From an uncultured Vicinamibacterales bacterium (GTDB lineage: Bacteria; Acidobacteriota; Vicinamibacteria; Vicinamibacterales; UBA8438): a stretch of 64,000 bases of DNA. Positions 43,861 to 52,760 of this stretch are shown here, piece after piece. Each line of letters begins with the position of its first letter. Positions within the stretch are counted from its first letter, which is position 1. Location of the stretch: positions 2,070,001-2,134,000 of the forward strand of contig OY282382.1 of assembly GCA_958295905.1 (NCBI GenBank), given 5' to 3'. The position numbers and the translations under genes were made by a program. Under the pieces are notes generated by a model. It was not told the DNA's origin, did not search any database, and worked only from the letters and a program-made list of their open reading frames with translations.

Positions 43861-45606
43861 GTGGGGGTCAAGCGGGGTGTCCGGTTCATCGTCGTCTTTC
43901 TGTTGCTGGCGATCTGCGCATCGATGGCCGGCGTCGCCGTCCTGTACTTCATGGTGTCGCGCGCCCCGTCGGTCGCCTCCAACTCGGTGCTCCTGCTGCC
44001 GGTCCCCGGCGGCCTGACCGAGCACCGTCAGAATCCCCTGCTGACCTCGTTCGTCGGCGGGGGCGCGACGGTGCGATCGGTCGTCGACAGCCTGCGCAAG
44101 GCGAAGGTGGACAGCCGCATCAGCGGGGTGATTCTGCAGCCGCGGGGCCCGCAGTTCCTCTGGGGCAAGGCGCAGGAGATCCGGGACGCGGTGCTCGACT
44201 ACCGCGGGTCCGGCAAGCCGATCGCGGCGTTTATCGAGTACGGCGGCACGCAGGAATACTACGTGGCGTCGGCGGCGGACAAGGTCTATCTGATGCCCGG
44301 CAGTTCCCTGGACATCGTGGGGTTGGCGCAGTACGAGCAGTTCTTCCGCGCCGCGCTGGACAAGGTTGGCGCGTATCCCGACCTGGTGGCGGCCGGCGAC
44401 TACAAGACGGCCGCCAATACCTACACCGAAACCACCATGACCCCGGCCCATCGGGAGATGGCCGAGTCGCTCAACCGGGATCTCTACCAGCAGTTGATCG
44501 CGGGCATCGCGGAGGCGCGGGGGCTGACGAGCGACGAGGTGCGCCGGCTCGTGGATCAGGGGCCGTTCCTGCCTGAGGATGCGCTGGCCGCGGGGCTGGT
44601 CGACGGGCTGGCGTACGCCGACGAGTTGAGGGAGCGGGAGCCGTTCGCCGGGGTCGACTGGCGGGAGATTGCCGACGGCGACTACCGGCAGGTCGGCCTG
44701 CAGGCGGTGGGGTTGAACCAGGGAGAGCGCATTGCCCTGATCTACGCCGTGGGGGCCATCAACTCGGGGTCGAGCGGCGTCGACCTCATGGGCGGGCAGG
44801 TCCTGGGCTCCGACACCCTCGTGAGCGCCATTCGCACCGCCCGGGACGACGACTCGGTGCGCGCGATCGTGCTGCGCATCGACAGCCCCGGCGGGTCGGC
44901 CATCGCGTCCGACGTCATCTGGCGCGAGGTCGGGCTGGCGCGGGAGAGCGGCAAGCCGGTCATCGCCTCGATGTCCGACCTGGGAGCGTCCGGCGGGTAC
45001 TACATCGCCATGAGCGCCGACGCGATCGTCGCGCATCCGGGCACGCTGACCGGCTCCATCGGGGTCGTGGCCGGCAAGTTCGCCACCGGAGGCGCCTACG
45101 AGAAGCTCGGGGTGGCGATGGAGCCGGTCAGCGAGGGCCGATTCGCCGAGATCTACTCGCCCGTGACCCGGTTCTCGGACGCCGAGCGGGCCAAGGTGCA
45201 GGAGCATGTGGACGCCATCTACGAGCGGTTCCTCGCGAAGGCGGCCGAAGGGCGCGGGACCACCCGGGACGCCGTTCACACGGTGGCGCAGGGACGCGTC
45301 TGGACCGGCCGCCAGGCGCGGGAGCACGGTCTGATCGACGAGCTCGGCGGTCTGGGCCGGGCCATCGCGCTGGCCAAGGAGAAGGCCGGCCTGGACCCGG
45401 ACGACGAAGTCCAGCTCGTGATCTATCCGCGCGCGAAGAGCTGGTTCGAACTGCTCGACGAGGGGTTCCCGATGGCGCGGGCTCTCGCGGCGCTGGCGGG
45501 GCTGGCGTCTCCGGAGGCCGCGTTGGTGGGAAGGGTGGCCGCGCCGGCGCGGCTGTTCCGTCCCGGCGAGCCGCTGGCGATCATGCCGGGTGCGCTCGTG
45601 CCCTGA
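43861..45606 (+). CDS. sppA: Signal peptide peptidase SppA, long (67K) type
   Basis: 581 residues with one N-terminal membrane anchor (FIVVFLLLAICASMAGVAVLYFM). The two tandem S49 domains are present: the first supplies the catalytic Lys (GDYKTAANT, K182), the second the nucleophile Ser in DLGASGGYYIA (S377). RIDSPGGS and LTGSIGVVAGKF support the fold. This membrane-bound serine protease degrades cleaved signal peptides and misfolded membrane proteins from the periplasmic side. GTG 43861 is preceded by AAGGAGG at 7 nt. It converges on the PpiD-like gene. Confidence 0.95.
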   Translation: MGVKRGVRFIVVFLLLAICASMAGVAVLYFMVSRAPSVASNSVLLLPVPGGLTEHRQNPLLTSFVGGGATVRSVVDSLRKAKVDSRISGVILQPRGPQFLWGKAQEIRDAVLDYRGSGKPIAAFIEYGGTQEYYVASAADKVYLMPGSSLDIVGLAQYEQFFRAALDKVGAYPDLVAAGDYKTAANTYTETTMTPAHREMAESLNRDLYQQLIAGIAEARGLTSDEVRRLVDQGPFLPEDALAAGLVDGLAYADELREREPFAGVDWREIADGDYRQVGLQAVGLNQGERIALIYAVGAINSGSSGVDLMGGQVLGSDTLVSAIRTARDDDSVRAIVLRIDSPGGSAIASDVIWREVGLARESGKPVIASMSDLGASGGYYIAMSADAIVAHPGTLTGSIGVVAGKFATGGAYEKLGVAMEPVSEGRFAEIYSPVTRFSDAERAKVQEHVDAIYERFLAKAAEGRGTTRDAVHTVAQGRVWTGRQAREHGLIDELGGLGRAIALAKEKAGLDPDDEVQLVIYPRAKSWFELLDEGFPMARALAALAGLASPEAALVGRVAAPARLFRPGEPLAIMPGALVP

Positions 45607-45621
45607 GCGGGGCGCCGATTC

Positions 45622-45668
45622 CCCGGCCGGGAGTCTGCGCCGCAGAACGGTGCCGACTCCCGGCCGGG
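45622..45668. terminator. Bidirectional hairpin between sppA and the PpiD-like gene
   Basis: CCCGGCCGGGAGTC (45622-45635) pairs perfectly over 14 bp with GACTCCCGGCCGGG (45655-45668). The 19-nt loop carries the rest of the dispersed motif (TGCGCCGCAGAACGG). Placed between convergent stops, it could end both transcripts. Confidence 0.65.
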
Positions 45669-45701
45669 TTGGTCGGGCGTGCCCGGGCGGCGCCGGCCGG
45701 G

Positions 45702-47621
45702 CTAAGCGGTGGCCTGTGCGAAGGCGCCCAGGTCGATGTCGATGGGGATGCGGGTCTTGGCGTTCTGCATGTACGCGGCGAAGAACTGGTTCTGGCGCTC
45801 CAGGACCATCTCGCTGCGCAACCGCTCGCGGTTGGCCCGGAGATCGGCCGGGTCGGCGTCCTGACGTTCGAGGACGTGAACGATCATGGCCGAGTTGCCG
45901 GTCAGGATCGGGTCGCTGGTCTCGCCCGGGTCCATGGAGAAGGCCACTTCTTCGACCTGGGCGTTCACGCCGACACCGGGAAGCACGGCGCCGCGGGCAA
46001 TCAGGCCGCTCTCTTGCACCACGAGGTCCTCGGCTTCGGCCGCCGCGCTGAAATCGTCGGCGTCCTGCAGGAGCGCGGCCACCGCATCGGCGCGTTCCTG
46101 GGCCATGACGAACGCCTTGCGCCGGATGACGTCGTCCCGGACCCGCGGCTCGACCTCTTCCAGCGGCGGCACGTACGGAGCCTGGATGCCGGTGACGGTC
46201 ACGAACGCCGGCCCCGTCGGCGTCCGAATTGGACCGGCCACCTCGCCTTCCTCCAACTGGAAGGCCTGCGCGGTCACTTCGGACGAGAAACCCAGTCCGA
46301 GAATCGGCTCTCCGAGCGCGGCAAAGCCGCTCTCCTGCGCCTCGAGACCCCGCCGCGCCGCGGCCGCCGCGAGGTCGCCGGCGCCGGTGATCTCCGCGGC
46401 CATGGCCTCGGCGAGCGCGCCGGCCCGCGCATCGGCGCTCTCCTGCTGAAGCAGATCGACGATGCCGGCCCGGACCTCCTCGAGGGTCTGGGTCGTGCCG
46501 CCGGTCTTCTCGGTCGCCTTGATGACGTGCACGCCGAACATGCTCGTGACCGGATCGCTGACCTCGTCCTGCTCGAGTGCGAACGCGGCGCCTTCGAACT
46601 CGGGCACCATCTGCCCGCGGGCGATCGGTCCGAGGTCGCCGCCGGCCTCCCGGGTGCCCTCGTCTTCGGAGTGCCGCCTCGCCAGCTCCGCGAAATCGGC
46701 GCCGTTCCGCGCCTCCGCCACGATCGATTCCGCCTGCGCCTGCACGTCCGCCAACTCCCGGTCCTGTGTCCGGAGCAGGACGTGGCTGACGCGGAGGCTG
46801 ACCTCTTCCGTGTAGCGATCCAGGTTGTTGTCGTAGTAGGACTGGATCTCGGCGTCACTCGGGGTGAACGACGCCTTCAGGGCGGGCACGTCGATGAGCA
46901 CGAAGCGGAGCCGGCGCTTCTCGGGCACGAGGTAGTCGTTGGCGTTCTGCTCGAACAGGGCCGCCACGTCGTCGTCCGTCGCTTCGAGGTCCCCGCGGAA
47001 GTCGTCGGCCCGGAACGCGAGCGCGCCGAGGCGGACCCGCTCGTTGCGGCGGACGTGCTCCTGCTCGACGTCCACGTCGCTGACCGTTATCCAGTCGGTG
47101 ACCGCCGCCTGCAGCCGCTGGAGCATCAACGACCGCCGCACATTCTCCTCGAACTCGGCCGGCGTCATCGGCGGCTGCTGCATCCGCAGCATCTGGAGAT
47201 AGGCGGCCTCGCCGATGAACTGTCCGTTCTGCTGGAACGCGGGGAGCGACACGATGGTCTCCCGCACCTCGGCGTCGCTGACCGTCACGCCGAGGCGCGT
47301 GGCTTCCTGGAGCGCCGCGTACTCGTCGATGACCTGCTGCAGCAACTGGCGGTCGATGCCCATGGAGCGCAGGATCTCGGACGTGATCTCCCCGCCGGAC
47401 TGGACCTGGTAGCTCTGCAGTTGGCGTCGGTACAAGGTCTGGAATTCGCCGACGGTGATCTCCTGGTCGCCGACCTGGGCCAGGACGTCGGTCACCGCGC
47501 CGGTGGTGGGGGGAGGCTGCTGGAGCAGCGGGAACCCGAGGACCAACAGGGCGAAACCCGCAAGGGCGAGGGTCCACTTCAGCCACGCTTTGTGGCGTCG
47601 CATACGATCCAGCATGGTCAT
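45702..47621 (-). CDS. PpiD/SurA-like peptidyl-prolyl isomerase, membrane-anchored periplasmic chaperone
   Basis: 639 residues. One N-terminal membrane helix (WTLALAGFALLVLGFPLL) precedes a SurA_N-type helical domain (VGDQEITVGEFQTLYRRQ ... IDRQLLQQVIDEYAAL). A parvulin (PPIC) domain starts at SLRVSHVLLRTQD and includes ARRHSEDEGTREAGGDLG and VSDPVTSMFGVHVI. A second, more degenerate parvulin-like segment follows. This is the PpiD layout: a chaperone at the SecYEG exit helping secreted and outer-membrane proteins fold. The start is ATG 47621; ATG 47615 is possible. Confidence 0.9.
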   Translation of the reverse strand: MTMLDRMRRHKAWLKWTLALAGFALLVLGFPLLQQPPPTTGAVTDVLAQVGDQEITVGEFQTLYRRQLQSYQVQSGGEITSEILRSMGIDRQLLQQVIDEYAALQEATRLGVTVSDAEVRETIVSLPAFQQNGQFIGEAAYLQMLRMQQPPMTPAEFEENVRRSLMLQRLQAAVTDWITVSDVDVEQEHVRRNERVRLGALAFRADDFRGDLEATDDDVAALFEQNANDYLVPEKRRLRFVLIDVPALKASFTPSDAEIQSYYDNNLDRYTEEVSLRVSHVLLRTQDRELADVQAQAESIVAEARNGADFAELARRHSEDEGTREAGGDLGPIARGQMVPEFEGAAFALEQDEVSDPVTSMFGVHVIKATEKTGGTTQTLEEVRAGIVDLLQQESADARAGALAEAMAAEITGAGDLAAAAARRGLEAQESGFAALGEPILGLGFSSEVTAQAFQLEEGEVAGPIRTPTGPAFVTVTGIQAPYVPPLEEVEPRVRDDVIRRKAFVMAQERADAVAALLQDADDFSAAAEAEDLVVQESGLIARGAVLPGVGVNAQVEEVAFSMDPGETSDPILTGNSAMIVHVLERQDADPADLRANRERLRSEMVLERQNQFFAAYMQNAKTRIPIDIDLGAFAQATA

Positions 47622-48412
47622 CGTGTCGTCAGCTCCCTGATGCCGCGTTCATCTCCGTTCCGGCGGTCCGTGATATCCCGGCGGTCCGACGCCGCCGGTG
47701 CGGGCGCCGGGTCACGGGACACGCGTCGGTCACCGGCTATATACAGACCGGTACATTTTATGACACGATGCAGGTCGCATCACCGAGCCGCATCATCAAG
47801 CCGGTAACCCGGTAGCGCCTCATGCACTACCGGTTGGGGTGGGGGTCGGTACGGACCGCAGGATGTGCTATGGTGCCCCAATCCGGCGGGTCATGGAGAA
47901 GTGTTTCCCATATCGGAGGAATCCATGTCGCCTTGCTGGGGGGGACACGACCGCGTCGGATTTTCCCCGGACGGTCGACCGGATCGGCAACCCGCGCCGG
48001 TATTGCCCTGGGCGGACCCGGCCGCGCCCCTCGAGTCCATCCGGTCCGTTCCTCCGGGGCGCCCGCCAGGGCCCTGCCTGGATCCTCCACGAGCCTTCGG
48101 CACGCCGCCGGCGCGTCCTTCGGCCGCCGAGCCTGACCCTTACCGCCGCTCCCGCGACGCCGTTCGATGCCGTCTACCGGCCCGACCCGCTTCGGCCGGC
48201 AGGACGCGGATCGGGCGGGTGAGAGGGCCGCGGCGGCTTCGTGGAAAACTCCGGCAAGTCATCAAGGTATACGGTTATTGGTGCTTGGAACCGAAACAAC
48301 CCTCGGTGGCTTTGTGCCGGTCGGCGCCCGGGGCGGGGGAGGAGGCGCCCGGCCCTGCGGCGGGGCCTTCGCCGCGGCCCCCGGATGATGGTCCGCCGCT
48401 ACTTCCGGAGGA
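47622..48412. other. 790-bp divergent gap upstream of the mre cluster
   Basis: Several frames cross it but none has protein-like composition. A TGC-TATGGT extended -10-like sequence (47866-47874) and TATACG (48268-48273) are candidate promoters for the mre operon. Neither has a convincing -35, so both are weak. Confidence 0.4.
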
Positions 48413-49447
48413 ATGTCACTCTTGAGTGTCCGCTCACTGTTTGCGTTGTTCTCCAGTGATCTCGCCATCGATCTCGGCACCGCCAACACGTGTGTCTACG
48501 CGCGGGGCAAGGGGGTGGTGCTGAACGAACCGTCGATCGTGGCCATCAACAAGGTCACCGGCCGTACCGAGGCGGTGGGACGGGAGGCGAAGGAGATGCT
48601 GGGGCGCACGCCCGGCAACATCGTCGCCATCCGGCCGATGAGGGACGGGGTCATCGCCGATTTCGAGATCGCCGAGAAGATGTTGACCTACTTCATCAAG
48701 AAGGCCCACAACCGGACCGTGTGGGTGCGTCCCCGGATCGTGATCGGTGTGCCCTCCGAGATCACGCAGGTCGAGAAACGGGCGGTCAAGGACAGCGCCT
48801 ACCGCGCCAAGGCCAGCGAGGTGTATCTCGTCGAGGAGGCGATGGCCGCCGCCATCGGCGCGGGGATGCCGGTCACGGAGCCGGCGGCCAACATGATCGT
48901 CGACATCGGCGGCGGCACCACCGACATCGCGGTGATATCGCTGGCGGGCATCGTCTACAGCAAGGCGGTGCGGGTCGCCGGCAACGAGATGGACGAGGCG
49001 ATCATTCAGTACATCAAGAAGACCTACAACCTGCTGATCGGGGAACGTACGTCGGAGGGCATCAAGATCAGGATGGGGTCCGCGTCCGGGCTCGACGGCC
49101 GCATCACGATGGAGATCAAGGGACGGCATCTCGTCGAGGGCGTGCCGAAGACGATTACCATCACCGACGAGGAAATACGCGAGGCGCTGGCGGACACGGT
49201 TCGCGTGATCGTCGATGCCGTGCGGGTCGCCCTCGAGAAGACGCCGCCCGAGCTGTCCGCCGACATCGTCGATCGGGGCATCGTGCTGACGGGCGGCGGA
49301 GCCCTGCTGAAGAACCTGGACAAGCGGCTGCGGGAGGAAACCGGCCTCCCCCTGGCCATGGCCGAGGACCCGCTGGCATCGGTCGTGTTGGGCGTGGGCC
49401 GGATGTTGTCGGACTTCGGACTGTTGCGGAAGATCTCCATTGATTGA
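48413..49447 (+). CDS. mreB: Rod shape-determining protein MreB
   Basis: 344 residues. DLAIDLGTANTCVYARGKG (phosphate 1), MIVDIGGGTTDIAVISL (phosphate 2) and GIVLTGGGALLKNLD (adenosine motif) are diagnostic of bacterial actin MreB. It polymerises under the inner membrane and guides the Rod elongasome. ATG 48413 is only 1 nt from GGAGG; TTG 48422 (MSVRSLFALFSSDLAID) has better spacing and may be the true start. It is first in the mreB-mreC-mreD-mrdA-rodA cluster, with overlapping reading frames downstream. Confidence 0.97.
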   Translation: MSLLSVRSLFALFSSDLAIDLGTANTCVYARGKGVVLNEPSIVAINKVTGRTEAVGREAKEMLGRTPGNIVAIRPMRDGVIADFEIAEKMLTYFIKKAHNRTVWVRPRIVIGVPSEITQVEKRAVKDSAYRAKASEVYLVEEAMAAAIGAGMPVTEPAANMIVDIGGGTTDIAVISLAGIVYSKAVRVAGNEMDEAIIQYIKKTYNLLIGERTSEGIKIRMGSASGLDGRITMEIKGRHLVEGVPKTITITDEEIREALADTVRVIVDAVRVALEKTPPELSADIVDRGIVLTGGGALLKNLDKRLREETGLPLAMAEDPLASVVLGVGRMLSDFGLLRKISID

Positions 49448-50294
49448 CCTCACGCGTCGCACCGGCGTTTCGCTGCTCGTGGCGGTCGTCTGCCACATCG
49501 TGCTGTTGTCGAGCCAGGCGAATACCGCCTCGGGGGGGCCGGTGTTCCAGACCCTCGCTTTCGGCGCGTTCGCGGAGGTGCAGCGCGCGGTGAGCGGTAC
49601 GGCGGCGGCCGCCGGCGGGTTGTGGAACGCCTATGTCGGGTTGCAGGCGGTTCGGGCCGAGAACGAGTCCCTGCGCCGCGAGCTCGACGCGTTGAGGCTG
49701 CAGTGGCAGATGGACCGGGTCGGGGCGCGACGGGTCCGCGGTCTCGAAGCGTTGCTCGGCCTGCGGCGCAGGGCCGGTCTGGCGACGATCGGCGCCCGGA
49801 TCATCGCCGGCGACGCCACGCCCTATTTCCGAACCGTGACGATAGACCGGGGGCGGCGCGACGGTGTCCGGCGGGACTCGGCGGTTCTGTCCGCGGCCGG
49901 CGTGGTGGGGCGCATCGTCGGTGAGCCCGGCTCCCGGGCGGCGCGGGTCCAGCTTCTGATCGACGGGAACGCGGCGGCCGGGGCGATCATCGAGAGAACC
50001 CGCGTGGACGGAGTGGTGACGGGGACCGTGGATGACCAACTGCTCCAGATGATCTACGTGTCGAATCTCGAAGACGTCCAGCTCGGCGACACCGTCGTGA
50101 CGTCCGGCGTGGACGGAATCTACCCCAAGGGGTTCGTCATCGGCGACGTGACGCTCGTCCGGCGCGGACCCGGGCCGTATCGGACCATTCAGGTGCGTCC
50201 CCGGATCAGGTTCGGCGACCTCGACGAGGTGCTGGTCACCTTGCCCGCGCCGCCGCCGCCGCCGGTGTTTCTCGCGGCGGGCGGTGGTGAGTGA
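49440..50294 (+). CDS. mreC: Rod shape-determining protein MreC
   Basis: 284 residues: a membrane helix (VSLLVAVVCHIVLLSSQ), a coiled coil (VRAENESLRRELDALRLQW) and the two-barrel periplasmic domain. The latter has GDATPYFRTVTIDRGRRDGV, VVGRIVGEPGSRAARVQLL, DTVVTSGVDGIYPKGFVIG and VLVTLP. MreC links MreB filaments to PBP2 and stimulates it. The TTG start at 49440 overlaps the mreB stop by 8 bp, indicating coupling. The C-terminus ends in a Pro run. Confidence 0.93.
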   Translation: MIDLTRRTGVSLLVAVVCHIVLLSSQANTASGGPVFQTLAFGAFAEVQRAVSGTAAAAGGLWNAYVGLQAVRAENESLRRELDALRLQWQMDRVGARRVRGLEALLGLRRRAGLATIGARIIAGDATPYFRTVTIDRGRRDGVRRDSAVLSAAGVVGRIVGEPGSRAARVQLLIDGNAAAGAIIERTRVDGVVTGTVDDQLLQMIYVSNLEDVQLGDTVVTSGVDGIYPKGFVIGDVTLVRRGPGPYRTIQVRPRIRFGDLDEVLVTLPAPPPPPVFLAAGGGE

Positions 50295-50812
50295 GGGCCG
50301 CCTGGATAGGATTCGCGCTCGCGGCGGCATTGGCGGTTCAGACCACGCTGGTGCAGATGATTGGCGGCACCGGAGCTCCCGTCGACCTGGTGCTCATGGT
50401 GGTCATCGCCGTCGCCATTGCGAACGGGCCGCGGGCCGGGTTGTGGACCGGCACGGTCGGCGGGTTGCTGCAGGACGCCCTGTCCGGCGGCGTCGTCGGG
50501 ATGGGCGGCCTGGCGAAGACGCTGGTCGGATACCTGGGTGGTCAGTTTGCGGCGCAGTTCATGGTGACGCGCCTGTGGCACAAGGGGCTGCTGTTCGTCG
50601 GGGGGTCGCTGTTGCACGCCGGACTCTTCGCGGGGGGCTACAACCTGTTGTTCGATGACCGCATGGTGATCACGCGCCGCGATCTGCTGGCGCAGGCGGC
50701 CGCCAACACCATCGTCGGTCTGGTGGTGGCGGTGGGGCTGCACACGATTCCGGACGAGGTCGAGCGGCAGCGGCTGCGGGGGCGGTGGCCGGGGGGCCGA
50801 CACGCCGAATAG
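50291..50812 (+). CDS. mreD: Rod shape-determining protein MreD
   Basis: 173 residues, five or six membrane helices (IGFALAAALAVQTTLVQ, VDLVLMVVIAVAIANG and others). GLWTGTVGGLLQDALSGG is the conserved MreD loop. It is the membrane partner of MreC in the elongasome. The GTG start overlaps the mreC stop (GTGA), and the penicillin-binding protein gene starts 5 bp after its stop. Confidence 0.9.
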   Translation: MRAAWIGFALAAALAVQTTLVQMIGGTGAPVDLVLMVVIAVAIANGPRAGLWTGTVGGLLQDALSGGVVGMGGLAKTLVGYLGGQFAAQFMVTRLWHKGLLFVGGSLLHAGLFAGGYNLLFDDRMVITRRDLLAQAAANTIVGLVVAVGLHTIPDEVERQRLRGRWPGGRHAE

Positions 50813-50817
50813 GCGCG

Positions 50818-52728
50818 ATGAGCATGTCCAGCGATATCGCACGGGACGGACGGCAGGGGTTGCGCGACAGTCTTGTCCTGTTGCTGGCGGTGTGGCGGTG
50901 GGGCATCGCGCTGGTGTTCGTGGGGCTGGGTGTCGGATTCTGGCTGTTGCAGGTGGTCCAGTACGACAAGTACCGCCAGCTCGCCGACAACAACCACCAG
51001 CGAACTCTCGTCCTCAGCGCTCCGCGCGGCCCGGTCCTCGACCGTGACGGCCGGGTGCTGATCGAGAACCGCAGTTCCCTCAACATCACGCTGTCCCGCG
51101 AGCAGGCCGATGACCTCGAGGGCACCCTCGTCCTCCTGTCAGAGCTGTCCGGCGTGCCGTTGCCGGCGCTCCAGGCCACGCTGGAGCGCCATCGTCGAGA
51201 CCCGCCCTTCCGGCCGGTGGTCCTGATTCGAGATGCGGGGCTCGACCAGGTGGCGGCGGTGGCCGCGCACGCCCGGGAGCTGCCGGGAATCTACGTTCAG
51301 CAGCTTCCGGTCCGGTTCTATCCGGCGGGAGAGGTGGCCGCGCACATCCTGGGGTACGTGGGGGAGGTCAGCGACGCCCAGTTGGCGACGCCGGAGTTCG
51401 AGGGCGTGCGCCCGGGCGCGGTCGTCGGCAAGTCCGGCATCGAACGGACCTACAATCGGTTGTTGATGGGCCTCGACGGCGTGCGGCGGGTCGTGGTCGA
51501 CAGCATCGGCCGTGAGATCCGTAAGCTCGACGAGCAGCCGCCGCTCGAGGGCCGGCAGATCCAGCTCACCCTCGACTACGATCTGCAGGAGGCGGCCGAG
51601 GATGCGTTTCGCTCCGCGGGGTTCAACGGCTCGGCGGTGTTTCTCGATCCGCGGTCCGGTGCGATCCTGGCTCTGGTCAGCCGGCCGGCATACGACCCGA
51701 ACGTTTTCGCCCGCGGCATCGACAGCGGGACGTGGGGGCGGCTCAATCGAGACCGGCACCGTCCGTTGAACCATCGGGCGCTGCAGGGGCGGTACTCGCC
51801 GGGGTCGACGTTCAAGGTGGTGATGGCGGTCGCGGCGTTGCAGGAAGGGGTGGTCACGCCGGACTTCCGGGTGGCGTGCGGCGGAGGACGGCGTGTCCAC
51901 GGACGCTTCTTCCGGTGCCACTCGACGCATGGCTCGGTCGACATGCGCGAGGCCCTCGAGAAGTCGTGCAACTCCTATTTCTATGCGCTCGGCGAAAAAA
52001 TGGAGATCGACCAGATCCACAAGTGGTCGACGGCCCTGGGTCTGGGAGAGCTCTCCGGCGTCGATCTGCCGCATGAAGTGAGAGGACTGATCCCCTCTAC
52101 CGCCTGGAAGCGGGACCGGTTCGGCGAGCGGTGGTATCCCGGCGAGACCATCTCCGTCGCCATCGGACAGGGGGCGGTGTCGGTCACGCCGATCTCGCAG
52201 GCGGTCATGATGGCGACCGTCGCCAACGGCGGCACGCGGGTCACGCCGCACCTGCTCAAGGCGGTCAACGAGGGGGAGGGGTTCAAGCCCGTGGCCCGCC
52301 CCGTGCCGCGGTCGCGGACGGCCATCGACGGATCGACCCTGGACGTGGTCACCGAGGGGCTCTGGTTCGTCGTGAACCGGGCCGGAACCGGCAGACGCGG
52401 CCGCATCGTCGGGCATGACGTGTTCGGGAAGACCGGCACGGCCCAGGTCATTTCGCTGCAGGGCCGGGCCGCGGCGGCCGGTTCCGGCCGGGATTTCCGG
52501 GACCACGGGTGGTTCGTCTTCGCGGCGCCGGCGGGTGCGCCGGAGATCGCCGGCGCCGTGTTCGGCGAGCACAACGAACACGGCTATCTCTCGGCGCCGA
52601 TTGCGAAGCACGTCCTCGAGACGTACTTCGCGAAGCGGGAACGGCAGCAGCGGCCGAAGCTTCCGGTTTCACGGGCGCCACGGTGGGCCCCGGCCGATCC
52701 GGCGGACGCGGTGGCGGCGGACCAGTAG
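50818..52728 (+). CDS. mrdA: Penicillin-binding protein 2 (elongation transpeptidase)
   Basis: 636 residues: one N-terminal membrane helix (WGIALVFVGLGVGFWLLQVV), the pedestal domain starting RTLVLSAPRGPVLDRDGRVL, and the transpeptidase domain. Catalytic motifs are S330-TFK, S383-C-N385 and K538-TG. It cross-links peptidoglycan in the lateral wall together with RodA. ATG 50818 follows the mreD stop by 5 bp; ATG 50824 is an alternative. The ribosome site is weak, which suits coupling to mreD. Confidence 0.95.
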   Translation: MSMSSDIARDGRQGLRDSLVLLLAVWRWGIALVFVGLGVGFWLLQVVQYDKYRQLADNNHQRTLVLSAPRGPVLDRDGRVLIENRSSLNITLSREQADDLEGTLVLLSELSGVPLPALQATLERHRRDPPFRPVVLIRDAGLDQVAAVAAHARELPGIYVQQLPVRFYPAGEVAAHILGYVGEVSDAQLATPEFEGVRPGAVVGKSGIERTYNRLLMGLDGVRRVVVDSIGREIRKLDEQPPLEGRQIQLTLDYDLQEAAEDAFRSAGFNGSAVFLDPRSGAILALVSRPAYDPNVFARGIDSGTWGRLNRDRHRPLNHRALQGRYSPGSTFKVVMAVAALQEGVVTPDFRVACGGGRRVHGRFFRCHSTHGSVDMREALEKSCNSYFYALGEKMEIDQIHKWSTALGLGELSGVDLPHEVRGLIPSTAWKRDRFGERWYPGETISVAIGQGAVSVTPISQAVMMATVANGGTRVTPHLLKAVNEGEGFKPVARPVPRSRTAIDGSTLDVVTEGLWFVVNRAGTGRRGRIVGHDVFGKTGTAQVISLQGRAAAAGSGRDFRDHGWFVFAAPAGAPEIAGAVFGEHNEHGYLSAPIAKHVLETYFAKRERQQRPKLPVSRAPRWAPADPADAVAADQ

Positions 52729-52760
52729 GCGCATCGACGGGGCGAGTCGGGCGGGCATCG

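Noticed and set aside
47865..48425. A 186-codon frame upstream of mreB
   Set aside because: Pro/Arg-rich, no domain, overlaps the mreB start; treated as leader or gap sequence.
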